Virus record (IMG/VR): IMGVR_UViG_3300031687_000023
Span: 1-48,930 of that record
DNA: 48,930 bases
Direction: 5' to 3' (one strand)
Source of the DNA: a virus
The notes under the pieces are model-generated. The model saw only the letters and a list, made by a program, of their open reading frames with translations. It was not told the DNA's origin and did no database searches. The first letter of the stretch is position 1. The number at the start of each line of letters is the position of its first letter. Shown here in pieces: positions 1 to 7,289 of this stretch. Made by a program: the position numbers and the translations under genes.

Positions 1-4
1 CAGT

Positions 5-22
5 TGTACACTTATATGTACA
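5..22. repeat. Short inverted repeat near the left window edge
   Basis: TGTACA occurs twice (5-10 and 17-22), separated by CTTATA. As TGTACA is its own reverse complement, the two copies can form a 6-bp stem with a 6-nt loop. It lies about 20 bases before the first gene and could belong to a promoter, operator or processing site. The window starts here, so the upstream context cannot be judged. Confidence 0.3.
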
Positions 23-44
23 TTAAAGTGTTCCATGGAGTGTT

Positions 45-533
45 ATGAAGAAAGTAAGGAATAAGAAATACAATGCTAATAAGACTACTAATCAGTTTTA
101 TAAAGCAGCATTGAGAGACAAAGCTGTACTGTTTGTAACTAACGGTAGAGGGGCTCATATGGTCAATCTACGTACAGGTAGACAGTACTTACCCACGACG
201 AGTACAGCTCATATCATTGAGAATCTCACCACAAAGTGGTGTATTTTATGTGCAGTGATATTAAAAGACCAGAATCATACGTCTTATGCGTCCTACTACG
301 TCCACTATTTTAATGAGGCTAGAAAACAGCATCAAATCTCCGAAGAAGCTGATAAGGTACATCAAGAATTATTGAAGTCTTGTAATAAATCGCACCTAGT
401 GAATCTGGGATGGATTGCTGTCCCTCACTTATATGAGTTCGATGAAGAACAGGCCAATACTCTATTCGATCAAGCCAATGCTTGGAAGGATCCCGCTGAA
501 TGGGAAATTAAACTTAACTTGAAGGGTGAATAA
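45..533 (+). CDS. Hypothetical phage protein, 162 aa
   Basis: I do not recognise this protein. It is soluble-looking, basic in its first 50 residues and acidic towards the end, without a signal peptide or membrane segment. The start is supported by a GGAG ribosome site (TGGAGTGTT) directly ahead of the ATG. It is followed after 2 bases by the Tad2-like gene at 536, so the two are surely co-transcribed. A role as a small early host-takeover or accessory protein is inferred only from this position. Confidence 0.75.
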   Translation: MKKVRNKKYNANKTTNQFYKAALRDKAVLFVTNGRGAHMVNLRTGRQYLPTTSTAHIIENLTTKWCILCAVILKDQNHTSYASYYVHYFNEARKQHQISEEADKVHQELLKSCNKSHLVNLGWIAVPHLYEFDEEQANTLFDQANAWKDPAEWEIKLNLKGE

Positions 534-535
534 CT

Positions 536-1048
536 ATGGAAGAAACAGTACTTGACCGTATCAATAATGAATACGAAGAGCTTTATGCTAAGGCTATTAA
601 GTTACAGAAGACGTTAGCATCCCTACCTAAGGACATCTCAGCCGATCAGGTCATGCTTATGCGTAAACAGTTCATTGCTATGAATGATTACTTAAATGTC
701 CTACAGGCACGCATGTATGACCTTGAGCATGCAATGGAAGCTGCAGAGCAACAAGCAGAGAGTGATGGAGAGTTCGTCGCTACAATGGATTTTGGTGAAG
801 CTATTGACTCAGCAAGGTATGGAATGCGTATTGCTCGTCAGGGATGGAATGGTAAGGGTATGCATGTAGTGCTTATGCCTGGGTATAAAGGTGAGGCTAG
901 TGAAGCAACATCAGAGATCCATGGTATGGACAAGTACGCCAGCATTCGTGTAATGCCTTATTGGACTATTAAGACTGCAGACGGAATTATCAATACATGG
1001 GCTCCTAGTGTTAGTGATACACTGGCTCTGGATTGGTACGTAGTTTAA
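536..1048 (+). CDS. Tad2-like (DUF2829) anti-Thoeris domain protein with N-terminal helical extension
   Basis: Residues about 84-170 match the DUF2829/Tad2 pattern: an N-terminal MDFGEAI helix, the RQGWNGKGM segment, and near the C terminus IKTADG followed by APSVSDTLALDW. Characterised Tad2 proteins are phage anti-defence sponges that bind the cyclic ADP-ribose-type signal made by Thoeris ThsB, so the effector is not activated. Residues 1-75 form a separate highly helical segment (VLDRINNEYEEL to RMYDLEHAM) resembling the small 'crAss001_48-related' phage family. Typical Tad2 proteins are only about 90 residues, so this is a two-domain fusion. It sits in the early accessory block, where anti-defence genes are expected. 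The domain match is strong; activity against Thoeris is inferred. Confidence 0.82.
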   Translation: MEETVLDRINNEYEELYAKAIKLQKTLASLPKDISADQVMLMRKQFIAMNDYLNVLQARMYDLEHAMEAAEQQAESDGEFVATMDFGEAIDSARYGMRIARQGWNGKGMHVVLMPGYKGEASEATSEIHGMDKYASIRVMPYWTIKTADGIINTWAPSVSDTLALDWYVV

Positions 1049-1065
1049 CAATTAAAGGAGTCCCC

Positions 1066-1236
1066 ATGAGTAGATCAAAGAGTAAGCCATACACTGGATC
1101 CAAAGCAGTAGATGCAACTTGTCGAAGTCATGGGGACTGCCCTGCTTGTAAGGGTGACCGGGAGCATAAACATGCAAGAAGAGTCCCAGCAGAATCAATT
1201 GCCTCTCAGATCGTACGGTATGACACCGAGAGGTGA
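1066..1236 (+). CDS. Small Cys/His-rich phage protein, 56 aa
   Basis: The ATG at 1066 follows an excellent AAAGGAG ribosome site, whereas the longer in-frame start at 1033 lies inside the preceding gene without one, so I chose 1066. The protein begins MSRSKSKPYTGSKAVD and carries CRSHGDCPACKGDREH, a compact Cys/His cluster that could bind one zinc ion. Short proteins of this layout are common in tailed phages but have no assigned function. Its 3' end overlaps the next gene by 65 bases in another frame. Confidence 0.75.
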   Translation: MSRSKSKPYTGSKAVDATCRSHGDCPACKGDREHKHARRVPAESIASQIVRYDTER

Positions 1237-1537
1237 ACCTATGCCTCAGACTATTGAGGAATGGAAGCATCTTGTAGATCTGGGTGAGAAAGCTATGTTC
1301 AGAGACAAGGAGACTATCTCCATGTTGAAGATGAAGGTTAATAACCTTGAGCAGAAGCTAAAGGCTAAGAAGCCTGCAGTAGTTGCACCAACATCTACAA
1401 AAGTATCAACTAAAAAGTGCCCACAGTGTGGTGCCACTAACCTACTGACATTTACCAGTATGAATATAAAGACATGTTCAACATGTCGTATAGACATCCC
1501 TTGGTATTTAGAAGAAGGGCAGAAGCCCTTATTTTAA
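1172..1537 (+). CDS. Hypothetical protein with C-terminal zinc ribbon, 121 aa
   Basis: The start at 1172 (MQEESQQNQ) has a GGGAG ribosome site 7 bases upstream; a longer in-frame start at 1112 has none. The middle is a predicted helix or coiled coil (about residues 45-70, KETISMLKMKVNNLEQKL). The C terminus has two CxxC knuckles, KCPQCGATN and TCSTCRI, spaced like a zinc ribbon. A nucleic-acid or protein-binding role is likely from the fold type only. The gene starts inside the previous one and ends 9 bases before the dNMP kinase gene. Confidence 0.7.
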   Translation: MQEESQQNQLPLRSYGMTPRGEPMPQTIEEWKHLVDLGEKAMFRDKETISMLKMKVNNLEQKLKAKKPAVVAPTSTKVSTKKCPQCGATNLLTFTSMNIKTCSTCRIDIPWYLEEGQKPLF

Positions 1538-1546
1538 GGAAGTACT

Positions 1547-2140
1547 ATGAAAAACATTAGGCTAATCGGTGTAGCGGGTCTTGCTAGATCCGGTAAGGAC
1601 ACCGTCACCAATATGTTAGCTAAGCATTATGATGCGTACACCGCAGCGTTCGCTGACCCAATCAAGCATATGTTAGAGGTAGGTTTAGGTATAACCTTCG
1701 ACGAACTGTACAAAGGTGATAAGTCTCTTATCCATCCTAAGTATGGTGTGTCTCTACGTCACATGATGCAGTCCTTAGCTACTGATTGGGGCAGAGAATA
1801 CATCTCTGATGATGTGTGGATACGTGCCGTAGAAAGCATTATAGAGGGCATTGGAGAGGGTACTCACATAGTTAGTGATGTACGTTTTGAAGATGAAGCT
1901 GCGTGGGTACGTGAGCATGGTATGTTAATCCATGTGACCGGTAGGGGAGGTATCCCTGGAGAGCACGCTAGCGAAAGCGGTGTGCTGATAGATAGGTTAG
2001 ATGTTGTTATAGACAACTCAGGAAGTATGGCTAAGCTACGTAGCCAAATCAATCACATAGTAGAATCACATGTACTAGGAGAATTCAGCAATGGATTTAA
2101 AAGCAAAAATATTACGTCAAAAGAAGCTAGATTACGTTAA
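1547..2140 (+). CDS. Deoxynucleoside monophosphate kinase (dNMP kinase-like)
   Basis: This enzyme would phosphorylate dNMPs to dNDPs in the cytoplasm, supplying precursors for phage DNA synthesis from degraded host DNA. The N terminus holds a P-loop (GLARSGKDTV, residues 11-20), followed by FADPIKHML, the RHMMQSLATDWGRE helix and VSDVRFEDEA around residue 105, all typical of phage dNMP kinases. HASESG near residue 143 matches the conserved segment near the family's C-terminal end. The 197-residue length is normal for the compact version. The ribosome site is AAGGAAG. The next small gene starts inside its 3' end. Confidence 0.85.
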   Translation: MKNIRLIGVAGLARSGKDTVTNMLAKHYDAYTAAFADPIKHMLEVGLGITFDELYKGDKSLIHPKYGVSLRHMMQSLATDWGREYISDDVWIRAVESIIEGIGEGTHIVSDVRFEDEAAWVREHGMLIHVTGRGGIPGEHASESGVLIDRLDVVIDNSGSMAKLRSQINHIVESHVLGEFSNGFKSKNITSKEARLR

Positions 2141-2249
2141 AGGTGAGATAGCTAACTATGAAATGGCAGTTAAGCACGGTAAGGATTGGGCTAGCCAATT
2201 CAACCTCAAGAAACTGGCAGAGCTGAACGCAAAGCTACTATCATTATAG
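2091..2249 (+). CDS. Small helical hypothetical protein, 52 aa
   Basis: This short ORF begins MDLKAKILRQKKLDYVKG and ends LAELNAKLLSL. It has an AGGAG ribosome site 8-9 bases before its ATG and overlaps the end of the dNMP kinase gene by 50 bases in another frame. It is highly charged and almost entirely helix-forming. It is the last gene before the terminator at 2270, so it closes the first transcription unit. No function can be assigned. Confidence 0.6.
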   Translation: MDLKAKILRQKKLDYVKGEIANYEMAVKHGKDWASQFNLKKLAELNAKLLSL

Positions 2250-2269
2250 GCAATTAAGCCAATCACAAG

Positions 2270-2293
2270 AGACACCTAAGGGTGTCTTTTTTT
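2270..2293 (+). terminator. Factor-independent terminator
   Basis: A perfect 7-bp stem AGACACC / GGTGTCT with the 4-nt loop TAAG is followed by a run of T residues. It lies 20 bases after the 52-aa gene and immediately before the hairpin at 2296, so it separates the left accessory unit from the MoxR/VWA unit. Confidence 0.88.
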
Positions 2294-2295
2294 AT

Positions 2296-2310
2296 ACGTG
2301 CTCCGCACGT
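2296..2310 (+). promoter_or_regulatory. Candidate N4-type vRNAP hairpin promoter, site 1
   Basis: ACGTGC-TCC-GCACGT forms a perfect 6-bp stem with a 3-nt loop. It follows a terminator directly and lies 29 bases before the ATG of the MoxR gene. It shares the GTGC-TCC-GCAC core with sites at 6149 and 11000, while the outer pairs change in a compensatory way. N4 vRNAP recognises 5-7 bp, 3-nt-loop hairpins extruded on the template strand; here the template-strand loop reads GGA. Start of transcription would be expected about 11 bases after the loop centre. Confidence 0.62.
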
Positions 2311-2339
2311 TTCTACCTAATTAATAAATAGGAACTATT

Positions 2340-3353
2340 ATGGAATTATCAACTAAAGACATCCCTGAAGCGGTTGTAAATACACTATATGCAGGACTAG
2401 TGCCTTTTATTAAAGGTAGTCCGGGCATTGGTAAGTCTGACATCGTACGTCAGGTTGCTGAGGAGCTAAACTTAAAGGTTATAGACTTTCGTCTTAGCCA
2501 AGCAGATCCAACTGATCTACAGGGATTCCCTGGAGTACGGAACGATCGTGCAACATTCTACCCAGGTGAGATCTTCCCTATTGAAGGGGATGAGGTTCCA
2601 GCTGGATATAACGGATGGTTACTGTTTCTCGATGAGATGAACAGTGCACCTATGTCAGTACAGGCTGCAGCGTATAAGTTGTGCCTAGATAAGCAGGTAG
2701 GTACTCACAATCTACATAAGAATGTAGCTATTGTAGGTGCCGGCAACCTGACCACCGATAAGGCCATTACACAGCGTTTAAGTACAGCTATGCAATCACG
2801 CCTTATTCACTTTACTATGGCTGTAGACCCTGATGCTTGGCTCAAGTGGGCTAACGTTAGTGGTATTGATCATCGGATCACAAGCTTCATTGAATATCGT
2901 AAAGAATTACTTCATAAGTTTGACCCTAGCCATGCTGGTGATACATTCCCTTGTCCTCGTACATGGGAGTTCTTGTCTAAGCAGATCAAAGGTAAAGAGA
3001 AGCTGGGCCATATTGATGTAGTGTGTGCTGCTGGAACCGTAGGTGAAGGCCCGGCACTAGAGTTCAAGGGGTTTAGTGAGATCTTTCAGAGCTTACCTAA
3101 AATCAAGGACATCATTAATAAGCCTACTACCGTTAAGATCCCTAATGAGCCAAGTGTTCACTATGCTCTAGCGGGACTAATCTCCTATGAAGTCTCTATG
3201 GAGAATATAAACAACTTAGCCACGTTCGTGGAACGTCTACCAGCTGACTTTCAGGTAGTTACTTGGAAGTCTGCAGTACGTCGTAACGCTGAGATCATTA
3301 ATGCACCATATATTGACCAGTGGATCACAAAGAACGCACAGGAGATGTTATGA
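2340..3353 (+). CDS. MoxR-type AAA+ ATPase (N4 gp24-like)
   Basis: The protein has Walker A GSPGIGKS (about residues 27-34), Walker B LLFLDEMN, a sensor-like VGAGN segment and an arginine-finger-like MQSRLIHF, in the order of MoxR/RavA AAA+ proteins. Such ATPases act as chaperone-like remodelling machines, usually with a VWA-domain partner. That partner is two genes downstream at 4259, and N4-like phages carry the same pair. It is the first gene after the hairpin at 2296 and its stop overlaps the next start (ATGA). Family assignment is firm; the phage process it serves is unknown. Confidence 0.88.
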   Translation: MELSTKDIPEAVVNTLYAGLVPFIKGSPGIGKSDIVRQVAEELNLKVIDFRLSQADPTDLQGFPGVRNDRATFYPGEIFPIEGDEVPAGYNGWLLFLDEMNSAPMSVQAAAYKLCLDKQVGTHNLHKNVAIVGAGNLTTDKAITQRLSTAMQSRLIHFTMAVDPDAWLKWANVSGIDHRITSFIEYRKELLHKFDPSHAGDTFPCPRTWEFLSKQIKGKEKLGHIDVVCAAGTVGEGPALEFKGFSEIFQSLPKIKDIINKPTTVKIPNEPSVHYALAGLISYEVSMENINNLATFVERLPADFQVVTWKSAVRRNAEIINAPYIDQWITKNAQEML

Positions 3354-4249
3354 AATATGTATCAGCACTAGATTTAACGTCTGACGTAAATGTCTTTACG
3401 GCAATCTCTGCAGCAGACGAAGATACTAAGCTTGGTAAGATACGTCATCAGTGTATTCCATTATTTGATAAGGGAACCTTAGAAAGATTTTACTTTCATA
3501 ATGGGCACAATGGGGTGTCTTCTAGGATATACGAGAACAACTCTATTGAACTAATAGTGAGCAACGGTCTGGCAGATGTTGTTACGATAGACTCGCTGAA
3601 TATTGTAGTGGGCCCTGTACGTCGATTCACTAGTTATGTGATGGACATCACAGGTCATACTGCAGATGGTAGGCAAGTGCCTGTTCCTAAGAATAACCTT
3701 GATAAGAATCAGATGGTCATTGTTGATATGTCTACGTCTACAGGAAAGATCTTTGAGGATGATAAGGACATTGTAATGTTCGATATGGTACCTCCAAATA
3801 GGGCTCAGAGGCTTATGTTCCTACCTAATAGTAATGGAATGTATAAGCTACAGAAAGATCATGTCAATAACTTCTATATGCCACCCAATAAGGCAATTCG
3901 TAAGGAGTACCGGGATAAGATTAATACTCTCATCACAAAGGTAACTTTACTTAGCTTTATTAAGGATGACCATAATAAGAAGGTTGCAGTTCCTAAGGAT
4001 CTTGAGAATCTTGCCCATACTTTATGGAAGGAACCTCTAGCTAAGCAGCATGAGGCTATATTCGCACATGTAGATGGATCATATGAAAGCCAGCTATTTA
4101 TGAAGCTTGTTCTTGATAAGAATAACAACCATCACTACTACAGTCGTGCACGTGATCTAGTACAGAACATGATTAAGTACTACACCCAGTTCCGTAATGA
4201 AGTGGAGGTGGAGCACTTTACTTGTAACAAATCATCCCGTTGGGGATAG
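3350..4249 (+). CDS. Hypothetical protein between MoxR ATPase and VWA protein, 299 aa
   Basis: The start at 3350 overlaps the stop of the ATPase gene (ATGA) and has an AGGAG site 6 bases upstream; a longer start at 3320 is buried in the ATPase gene. I do not recognise the family. The first 150 residues look beta-rich and the last 130 helical with many Lys/Asn/His residues. There is no membrane segment. Because it is inserted between a MoxR ATPase and its VWA partner with translational coupling, it is probably a third component or substrate adaptor; this is inference. Confidence 0.78.
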   Translation: MKYVSALDLTSDVNVFTAISAADEDTKLGKIRHQCIPLFDKGTLERFYFHNGHNGVSSRIYENNSIELIVSNGLADVVTIDSLNIVVGPVRRFTSYVMDITGHTADGRQVPVPKNNLDKNQMVIVDMSTSTGKIFEDDKDIVMFDMVPPNRAQRLMFLPNSNGMYKLQKDHVNNFYMPPNKAIRKEYRDKINTLITKVTLLSFIKDDHNKKVAVPKDLENLAHTLWKEPLAKQHEAIFAHVDGSYESQLFMKLVLDKNNNHHYYSRARDLVQNMIKYYTQFRNEVEVEHFTCNKSSRWG

Positions 4250-4258
4250 GAGAATATT

Positions 4259-5422
4259 ATGGAAGACAAATACCCACAAGTTGAAATTACACCAGCCCTA
4301 CAGAAGGAGCTGGATAGGACTAAGATTGGTTTAATGATGCAAGGGGGTACCTTCCTAATATCTGTTGGTCTGATGATGCAGCATATCTTTACTAATGCTA
4401 TTGATACTGCAGCTACTGATGGTAAACGTATTTACTTTAACCCATCGTTCTTTAACTCGCTTAATAAGCAGGAACGTATCGGTGTATTGGCACATGAGAT
4501 TATGCATGTTGCCTTGATGCACATGATCCGTAAGGGTGAACGTGACCACAGTGTCTATAACCAAGCTGGTGACTATGTCATCAACGACATCTTGCGTAAC
4601 AGTGGTTACATATTACCTGAGCCACATCTATATGATGCAAAGTACCACGGCTGGAGCACAGAGCAGATCTATGATGATCTGATCCAAGATGAGGATGCTC
4701 AGGGTAAGCCTAACGCTCTTGAGGGCGATGTAGACTTCTCTGATGGTGCAGACTCTGAGACACTAGGCGATATTGCTACTAGTGTGCAAGATACCGTCAT
4801 GAAGGCTAGATCTCAGGCTAAGATGGAAGGTGGTGAGGAAGCAGGTGGCATACCCGGAGAAGTTGACCGTGTTATTGATGCTCTCATTAACCCTGTTCTA
4901 GATTGGACTCAGTTGTTAGCTCGCTTTATGGATAGTAATGCTAAAGATGATTATACGTGGAAGCGTCCTAACAGACGGTACTTCCCTCATCACTACATGC
5001 CTACTATGTACTCAGAGAGTATTGACCACATTACAGTGGCAGTAGACACGTCAGGGTCAGTTAGTCCTGCTATGTTGGCTGAGATCCTTACTGAAGTTAA
5101 GAGTATCCATGACACATATAAGCCAAATAGGATGACTATTCTGGATTGTGATTATGAGATCCATAACATTCATGAAGTGGATGACAGTACTGACATACTA
5201 AAACTTAAATTCTCTGGATGTGGAGGGACTTCGTTCCTACCACCACTAGATTACTGTAAGGAGAACGACACTAATGTGTTGTTGTACTTCACTGATCTAT
5301 ATGCAGAGGCAATTGGCCCAGATGATGGGTACGAATTTGATACTCTATGGATCTGCTATTCTAAGCATGACCCACAGGAGTATGGGGAGACTATATATTA
5401 TGAGTCAGAACATGCATGGTAA
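4259..5422 (+). CDS. VWA-domain / metallopeptidase-like protein (N4 gp25-like)
   Basis: The N-terminal half contains a zincin-type HEIMH (residues 79-83) in a helix of the DUF2201 type. The C-terminal half is a von Willebrand A domain with the metal-site signature DTSGS (D263 onward) and a later FTDL strand. A Lys/Glu/Gly linker around residues 160-205 separates them. VWA proteins of this kind partner with MoxR ATPases, encoded here at 2340. The complex may act as a chaperone or protease on a host or virion component. The motif reading is solid; the target is unknown. Confidence 0.88.
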   Translation: MEDKYPQVEITPALQKELDRTKIGLMMQGGTFLISVGLMMQHIFTNAIDTAATDGKRIYFNPSFFNSLNKQERIGVLAHEIMHVALMHMIRKGERDHSVYNQAGDYVINDILRNSGYILPEPHLYDAKYHGWSTEQIYDDLIQDEDAQGKPNALEGDVDFSDGADSETLGDIATSVQDTVMKARSQAKMEGGEEAGGIPGEVDRVIDALINPVLDWTQLLARFMDSNAKDDYTWKRPNRRYFPHHYMPTMYSESIDHITVAVDTSGSVSPAMLAEILTEVKSIHDTYKPNRMTILDCDYEIHNIHEVDDSTDILKLKFSGCGGTSFLPPLDYCKENDTNVLLYFTDLYAEAIGPDDGYEFDTLWICYSKHDPQEYGETIYYESEHAW

Positions 5423-5651
5423 ACTATTTGCCGTAGTGTCCTTTGGGTATTCAACTAAGTTGATAATGCCCTTAGAGGATGCTACCCAGATGCTGGCACT
5501 ATTCAAGAACACATCATTACTAACTGGCTATGGTGATAGCCAAGCTATTGAGCCGTTTGGAATAGGTGGGTCAGACAGTACTGTCTCACTGGAGCTTATA
5601 AATGAATTAGCTATTAATAAAATAAAAGTTAAGAATACTATTGGAGGATGA
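5400..5651 (+). CDS. Hypothetical protein, 83 aa
   Basis: The ATG at 5400 overlaps the end of the VWA gene by 23 bases and has a GGGGAG site about 12 bases upstream; an internal Met four codons later is an alternative. The protein (MSQNMHGKLFAVVSFG) looks like a small mixed alpha/beta fold with no motif that I recognise. Its stop lies just before the start of the 165-aa gene, so it belongs to the MoxR/VWA transcription unit. Confidence 0.65.
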   Translation: MSQNMHGKLFAVVSFGYSTKLIMPLEDATQMLALFKNTSLLTGYGDSQAIEPFGIGGSDSTVSLELINELAINKIKVKNTIGG

Positions 5652-5652
5652 T

Positions 5653-6150
5653 ATGTCGAAGAAACTTAATGTGTCATCTCTACTATGGGAGATAAGGTCA
5701 AAGTACATACTGCCTGCTATTAAAACCAGGGAGATATTACTATTCAGGTATCTTGCCTCTATGCGTGACACCCCTAGTAAGGAAGAAGGTTTTAGGCTAC
5801 GTACCTCTAGTGGGGCTACTTATTGGTTATATGTGACCAACGATAGAAACATCATTAATCCACCAACAATATATATGTTTGAGTTACCTGACTATAACCA
5901 AGCAGAGATTACCAAGCATATAAAATGTTTGGATGATCTAACTGCTACTACAGCTAAGGTTAAGACATACTTAAGTTATCTTAATAATAAGAGTAACAGT
6001 GTGACTGATGTAGCCTATGCCTTACCTCCACATATCAATCAACTAGTTCCGATGATAACGCCTACAGAGTACCTGGATCACGATCTACGTGACCCTAAGA
6101 TGTATGCATTGTTGAATGAACTCCAGATCAAACTACTATTGCTGTCATAA
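5653..6150 (+). CDS. Hypothetical protein, 165 aa
   Basis: The ATG at 5653 (MSKKLNVSS) is chosen because a GGAGG site lies 5 bases upstream; a TTG 12 bases earlier would place the ribosome site inside the coding sequence. The protein is soluble-looking, basic, and without recognisable motifs. Its stop codon is part of the hairpin at 6149-6163, so translation termination and that hairpin physically overlap. It is the last gene of the second unit. Confidence 0.72.
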   Translation: MSKKLNVSSLLWEIRSKYILPAIKTREILLFRYLASMRDTPSKEEGFRLRTSSGATYWLYVTNDRNIINPPTIYMFELPDYNQAEITKHIKCLDDLTATTAKVKTYLSYLNNKSNSVTDVAYALPPHINQLVPMITPTEYLDHDLRDPKMYALLNELQIKLLLLS

Positions 6151-6163
6151 GTGCTCCGCACTT
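6149..6163 (+). promoter_or_regulatory. Candidate N4-type vRNAP hairpin promoter, site 2
   Basis: AAGTGC-TCC-GCACTT is a perfect 6-bp stem with loop TCC, sharing the GTGC-TCC-GCAC core with sites at 2296 and 11000 but with different, still paired, outer bases. It is followed by a T run, so on its own it could also work as a weak terminator. Against a pure terminator role, the loop and inner stem are conserved and a separate stronger terminator-like hairpin follows at 6180. Confidence 0.52.
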
Positions 6164-6179
6164 TTTCACGCCACCGGTT

Positions 6180-6221
6180 TAAGGGTATCTAGTACAAAGT
6201 TGCTGGGTATCCTTATTTTTT
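6180..6221 (+). terminator. Terminator or leader attenuator
   Basis: TAAGGGTATC (6180-6189) pairs with GGTATCCTTA (6206-6215) as a 10-bp stem including two G-U pairs, followed by six T residues. It lies between hairpin site 2 and the gene at 6235, whose AAGGAG ribosome site starts directly after the T run. It may terminate read-through from the second unit or attenuate transcripts that start at the hairpin. Confidence 0.65.
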
Positions 6222-6234
6222 AAGGAGAACCATT

Positions 6235-6696
6235 ATGGGATGCGATATACACGTATTTAAAGAATACCAAAGACCCGGTACAGACTACTGGGTAAGTTAT
6301 GATACTTGGTGCCAAGATGAAGATGGTGGTATGTCACCTGTTTGGAAAGACGACGACCCAGGTAGATGTTATGCAGCATTTGGTTTATTGGCAGATGTGC
6401 GTGAGGGGTACTCATATGGGCACCCACCTAAGGGTCTGCCAGAAAATATTAGTAATCTGGTGGAGAAGGAGAGTGATTCCTGGGGGGATGATGGGCATTC
6501 CCATACGTACCATACAAAGGTTGAATTAAACGCCATGATTATAAAGCTGTCTATCCTACCTATAGAAGAGTCTGATGACATCTCAAGACAGAAGGCATAT
6601 ATATTTAATCTTATTAGGATCTTGAATGAGGTACCTACACCTATTGTTATAGATCGTGAAACCACTACACGAATCGTAATATGGTTTGATAATTAA
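6235..6696 (+). CDS. Conserved phage protein of the MGCDIH type, 153 aa
   Basis: The protein starts MGCDIHVFKEY and contains CYAAFGLLADVREGY, PPKGLPENIS and a DGHSHTYH cluster. This arrangement (GCDIH start, aromatic-rich core, GLP segment, His-rich DxHS segment) recurs in many phage proteins of unknown function. The conserved Cys, Asp and His residues suggest a metal site, which is inference. The ribosome site AAGGAG is strong and the gene leads the third unit. The next gene follows 10 bases after its stop. Confidence 0.75.
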   Translation: MGCDIHVFKEYQRPGTDYWVSYDTWCQDEDGGMSPVWKDDDPGRCYAAFGLLADVREGYSYGHPPKGLPENISNLVEKESDSWGDDGHSHTYHTKVELNAMIIKLSILPIEESDDISRQKAYIFNLIRILNEVPTPIVIDRETTTRIVIWFDN

Positions 6697-6706
6697 AGAG
6701 AATAAT

Positions 6707-6919
6707 ATGAGAAAATTTAAAAACCCTAGTGGTTCGGTGATGCTGATGCAGCTTAAAGGGATGTACCAGGTACACTCTGACAACCTACGTAGTATCACCA
6801 TTCTTAAAACAACCGATGAATACAAGGCAGTTGCCCACTACCAGGAAATGGTATGGGAATTGGAGGCTTCAAATGATAGCAGAGATGTTAATGTGTCTAG
6901 CCCTCAATGGGTATCATGA
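6707..6919 (+). CDS. Small hypothetical protein, 70 aa
   Basis: The start at 6707 (MRKFKNPSG) has an AAAGAG site 6-7 bases upstream and is better than the in-frame ATG at 6686 inside the previous gene. The N-terminal half looks like beta strands and the C-terminal half is acidic. The last 47 bases overlap the cell-wall hydrolase gene, whose ribosome site lies inside this ORF. No family recognised. Confidence 0.6.
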   Translation: MRKFKNPSGSVMLMQLKGMYQVHSDNLRSITILKTTDEYKAVAHYQEMVWELEASNDSRDVNVSSPQWVS

Positions 6920-7289
6920 GGCTCGTGGTGAGCCTACAGCAGGTGAGTTAGCAGTAAACCACGTAGTTATGAACCGTGTTGCAGATAGTCGTTACGAAGA
7001 CGATGTGTGCGGTGTGGTAAAGGCGGGACGTTACTGGAATAATGCTCCGGTACGTAACAGATGTGCATTCAGCTGGTGGTGTGACGGTAAGTCAGATGAG
7101 CCAAAAGATATAAGCGCATGGTTGTATTCAAATAAGCTGGCCAGTGACGTCATATTAGGCGTGTACCCAGATATTACAGATGGTTCGACCCATTACCATA
7201 AGATAGGTTATCATCCGAACTGGATTAATGACCGTGGTATGGTACGAGTCGGTCTAATAGGTGACCACATCTTCTATAGATGGGAGTGA
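6873..7289 (+). CDS. SleB-type cell wall hydrolase (Hydrolase_2 family)
   Basis: The sequence ALNGYHEARGEPTAGELAVN followed by HVVMNRV, then VCGVVKAG and CAFSWWCDG, is the signature of the SleB/CwlJ-like cell-wall hydrolases; the Glu of YHEARGE (E16) is the expected catalytic acid. These enzymes cleave peptidoglycan glycan strands. The start at 6873 has a GGAGG site 5-6 bases upstream. At 138 residues it is a bare catalytic domain without signal peptide or membrane anchor. It sits among early plus-strand genes, far from the lysis cassette at 37705-38811 that has its own M15 peptidase. It may need a holin or act on the host in another way. Confidence 0.82.
   Translation: MIAEMLMCLALNGYHEARGEPTAGELAVNHVVMNRVADSRYEDDVCGVVKAGRYWNNAPVRNRCAFSWWCDGKSDEPKDISAWLYSNKLASDVILGVYPDITDGSTHYHKIGYHPNWINDRGMVRVGLIGDHIFYRWE

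Noticed and set aside
1033-1065. Longer starts for several genes (1033, 1112, 3320, 5274, 6686, 6816, 7784, 15125, 38850, 41513)
   Set aside because: They lie inside the preceding gene without ribosome sites, whereas internal ATG (or TTG at 41456) codons follow good Shine-Dalgarno sequences or give proper signal peptides.
6149-6163. Hairpin site 2 as only a terminator because of the following T run
   Set aside because: Its loop and inner stem are identical to two other sites that lack T runs and sit in front of genes, and a separate terminator-like hairpin follows. The terminator role is kept as an alternative.
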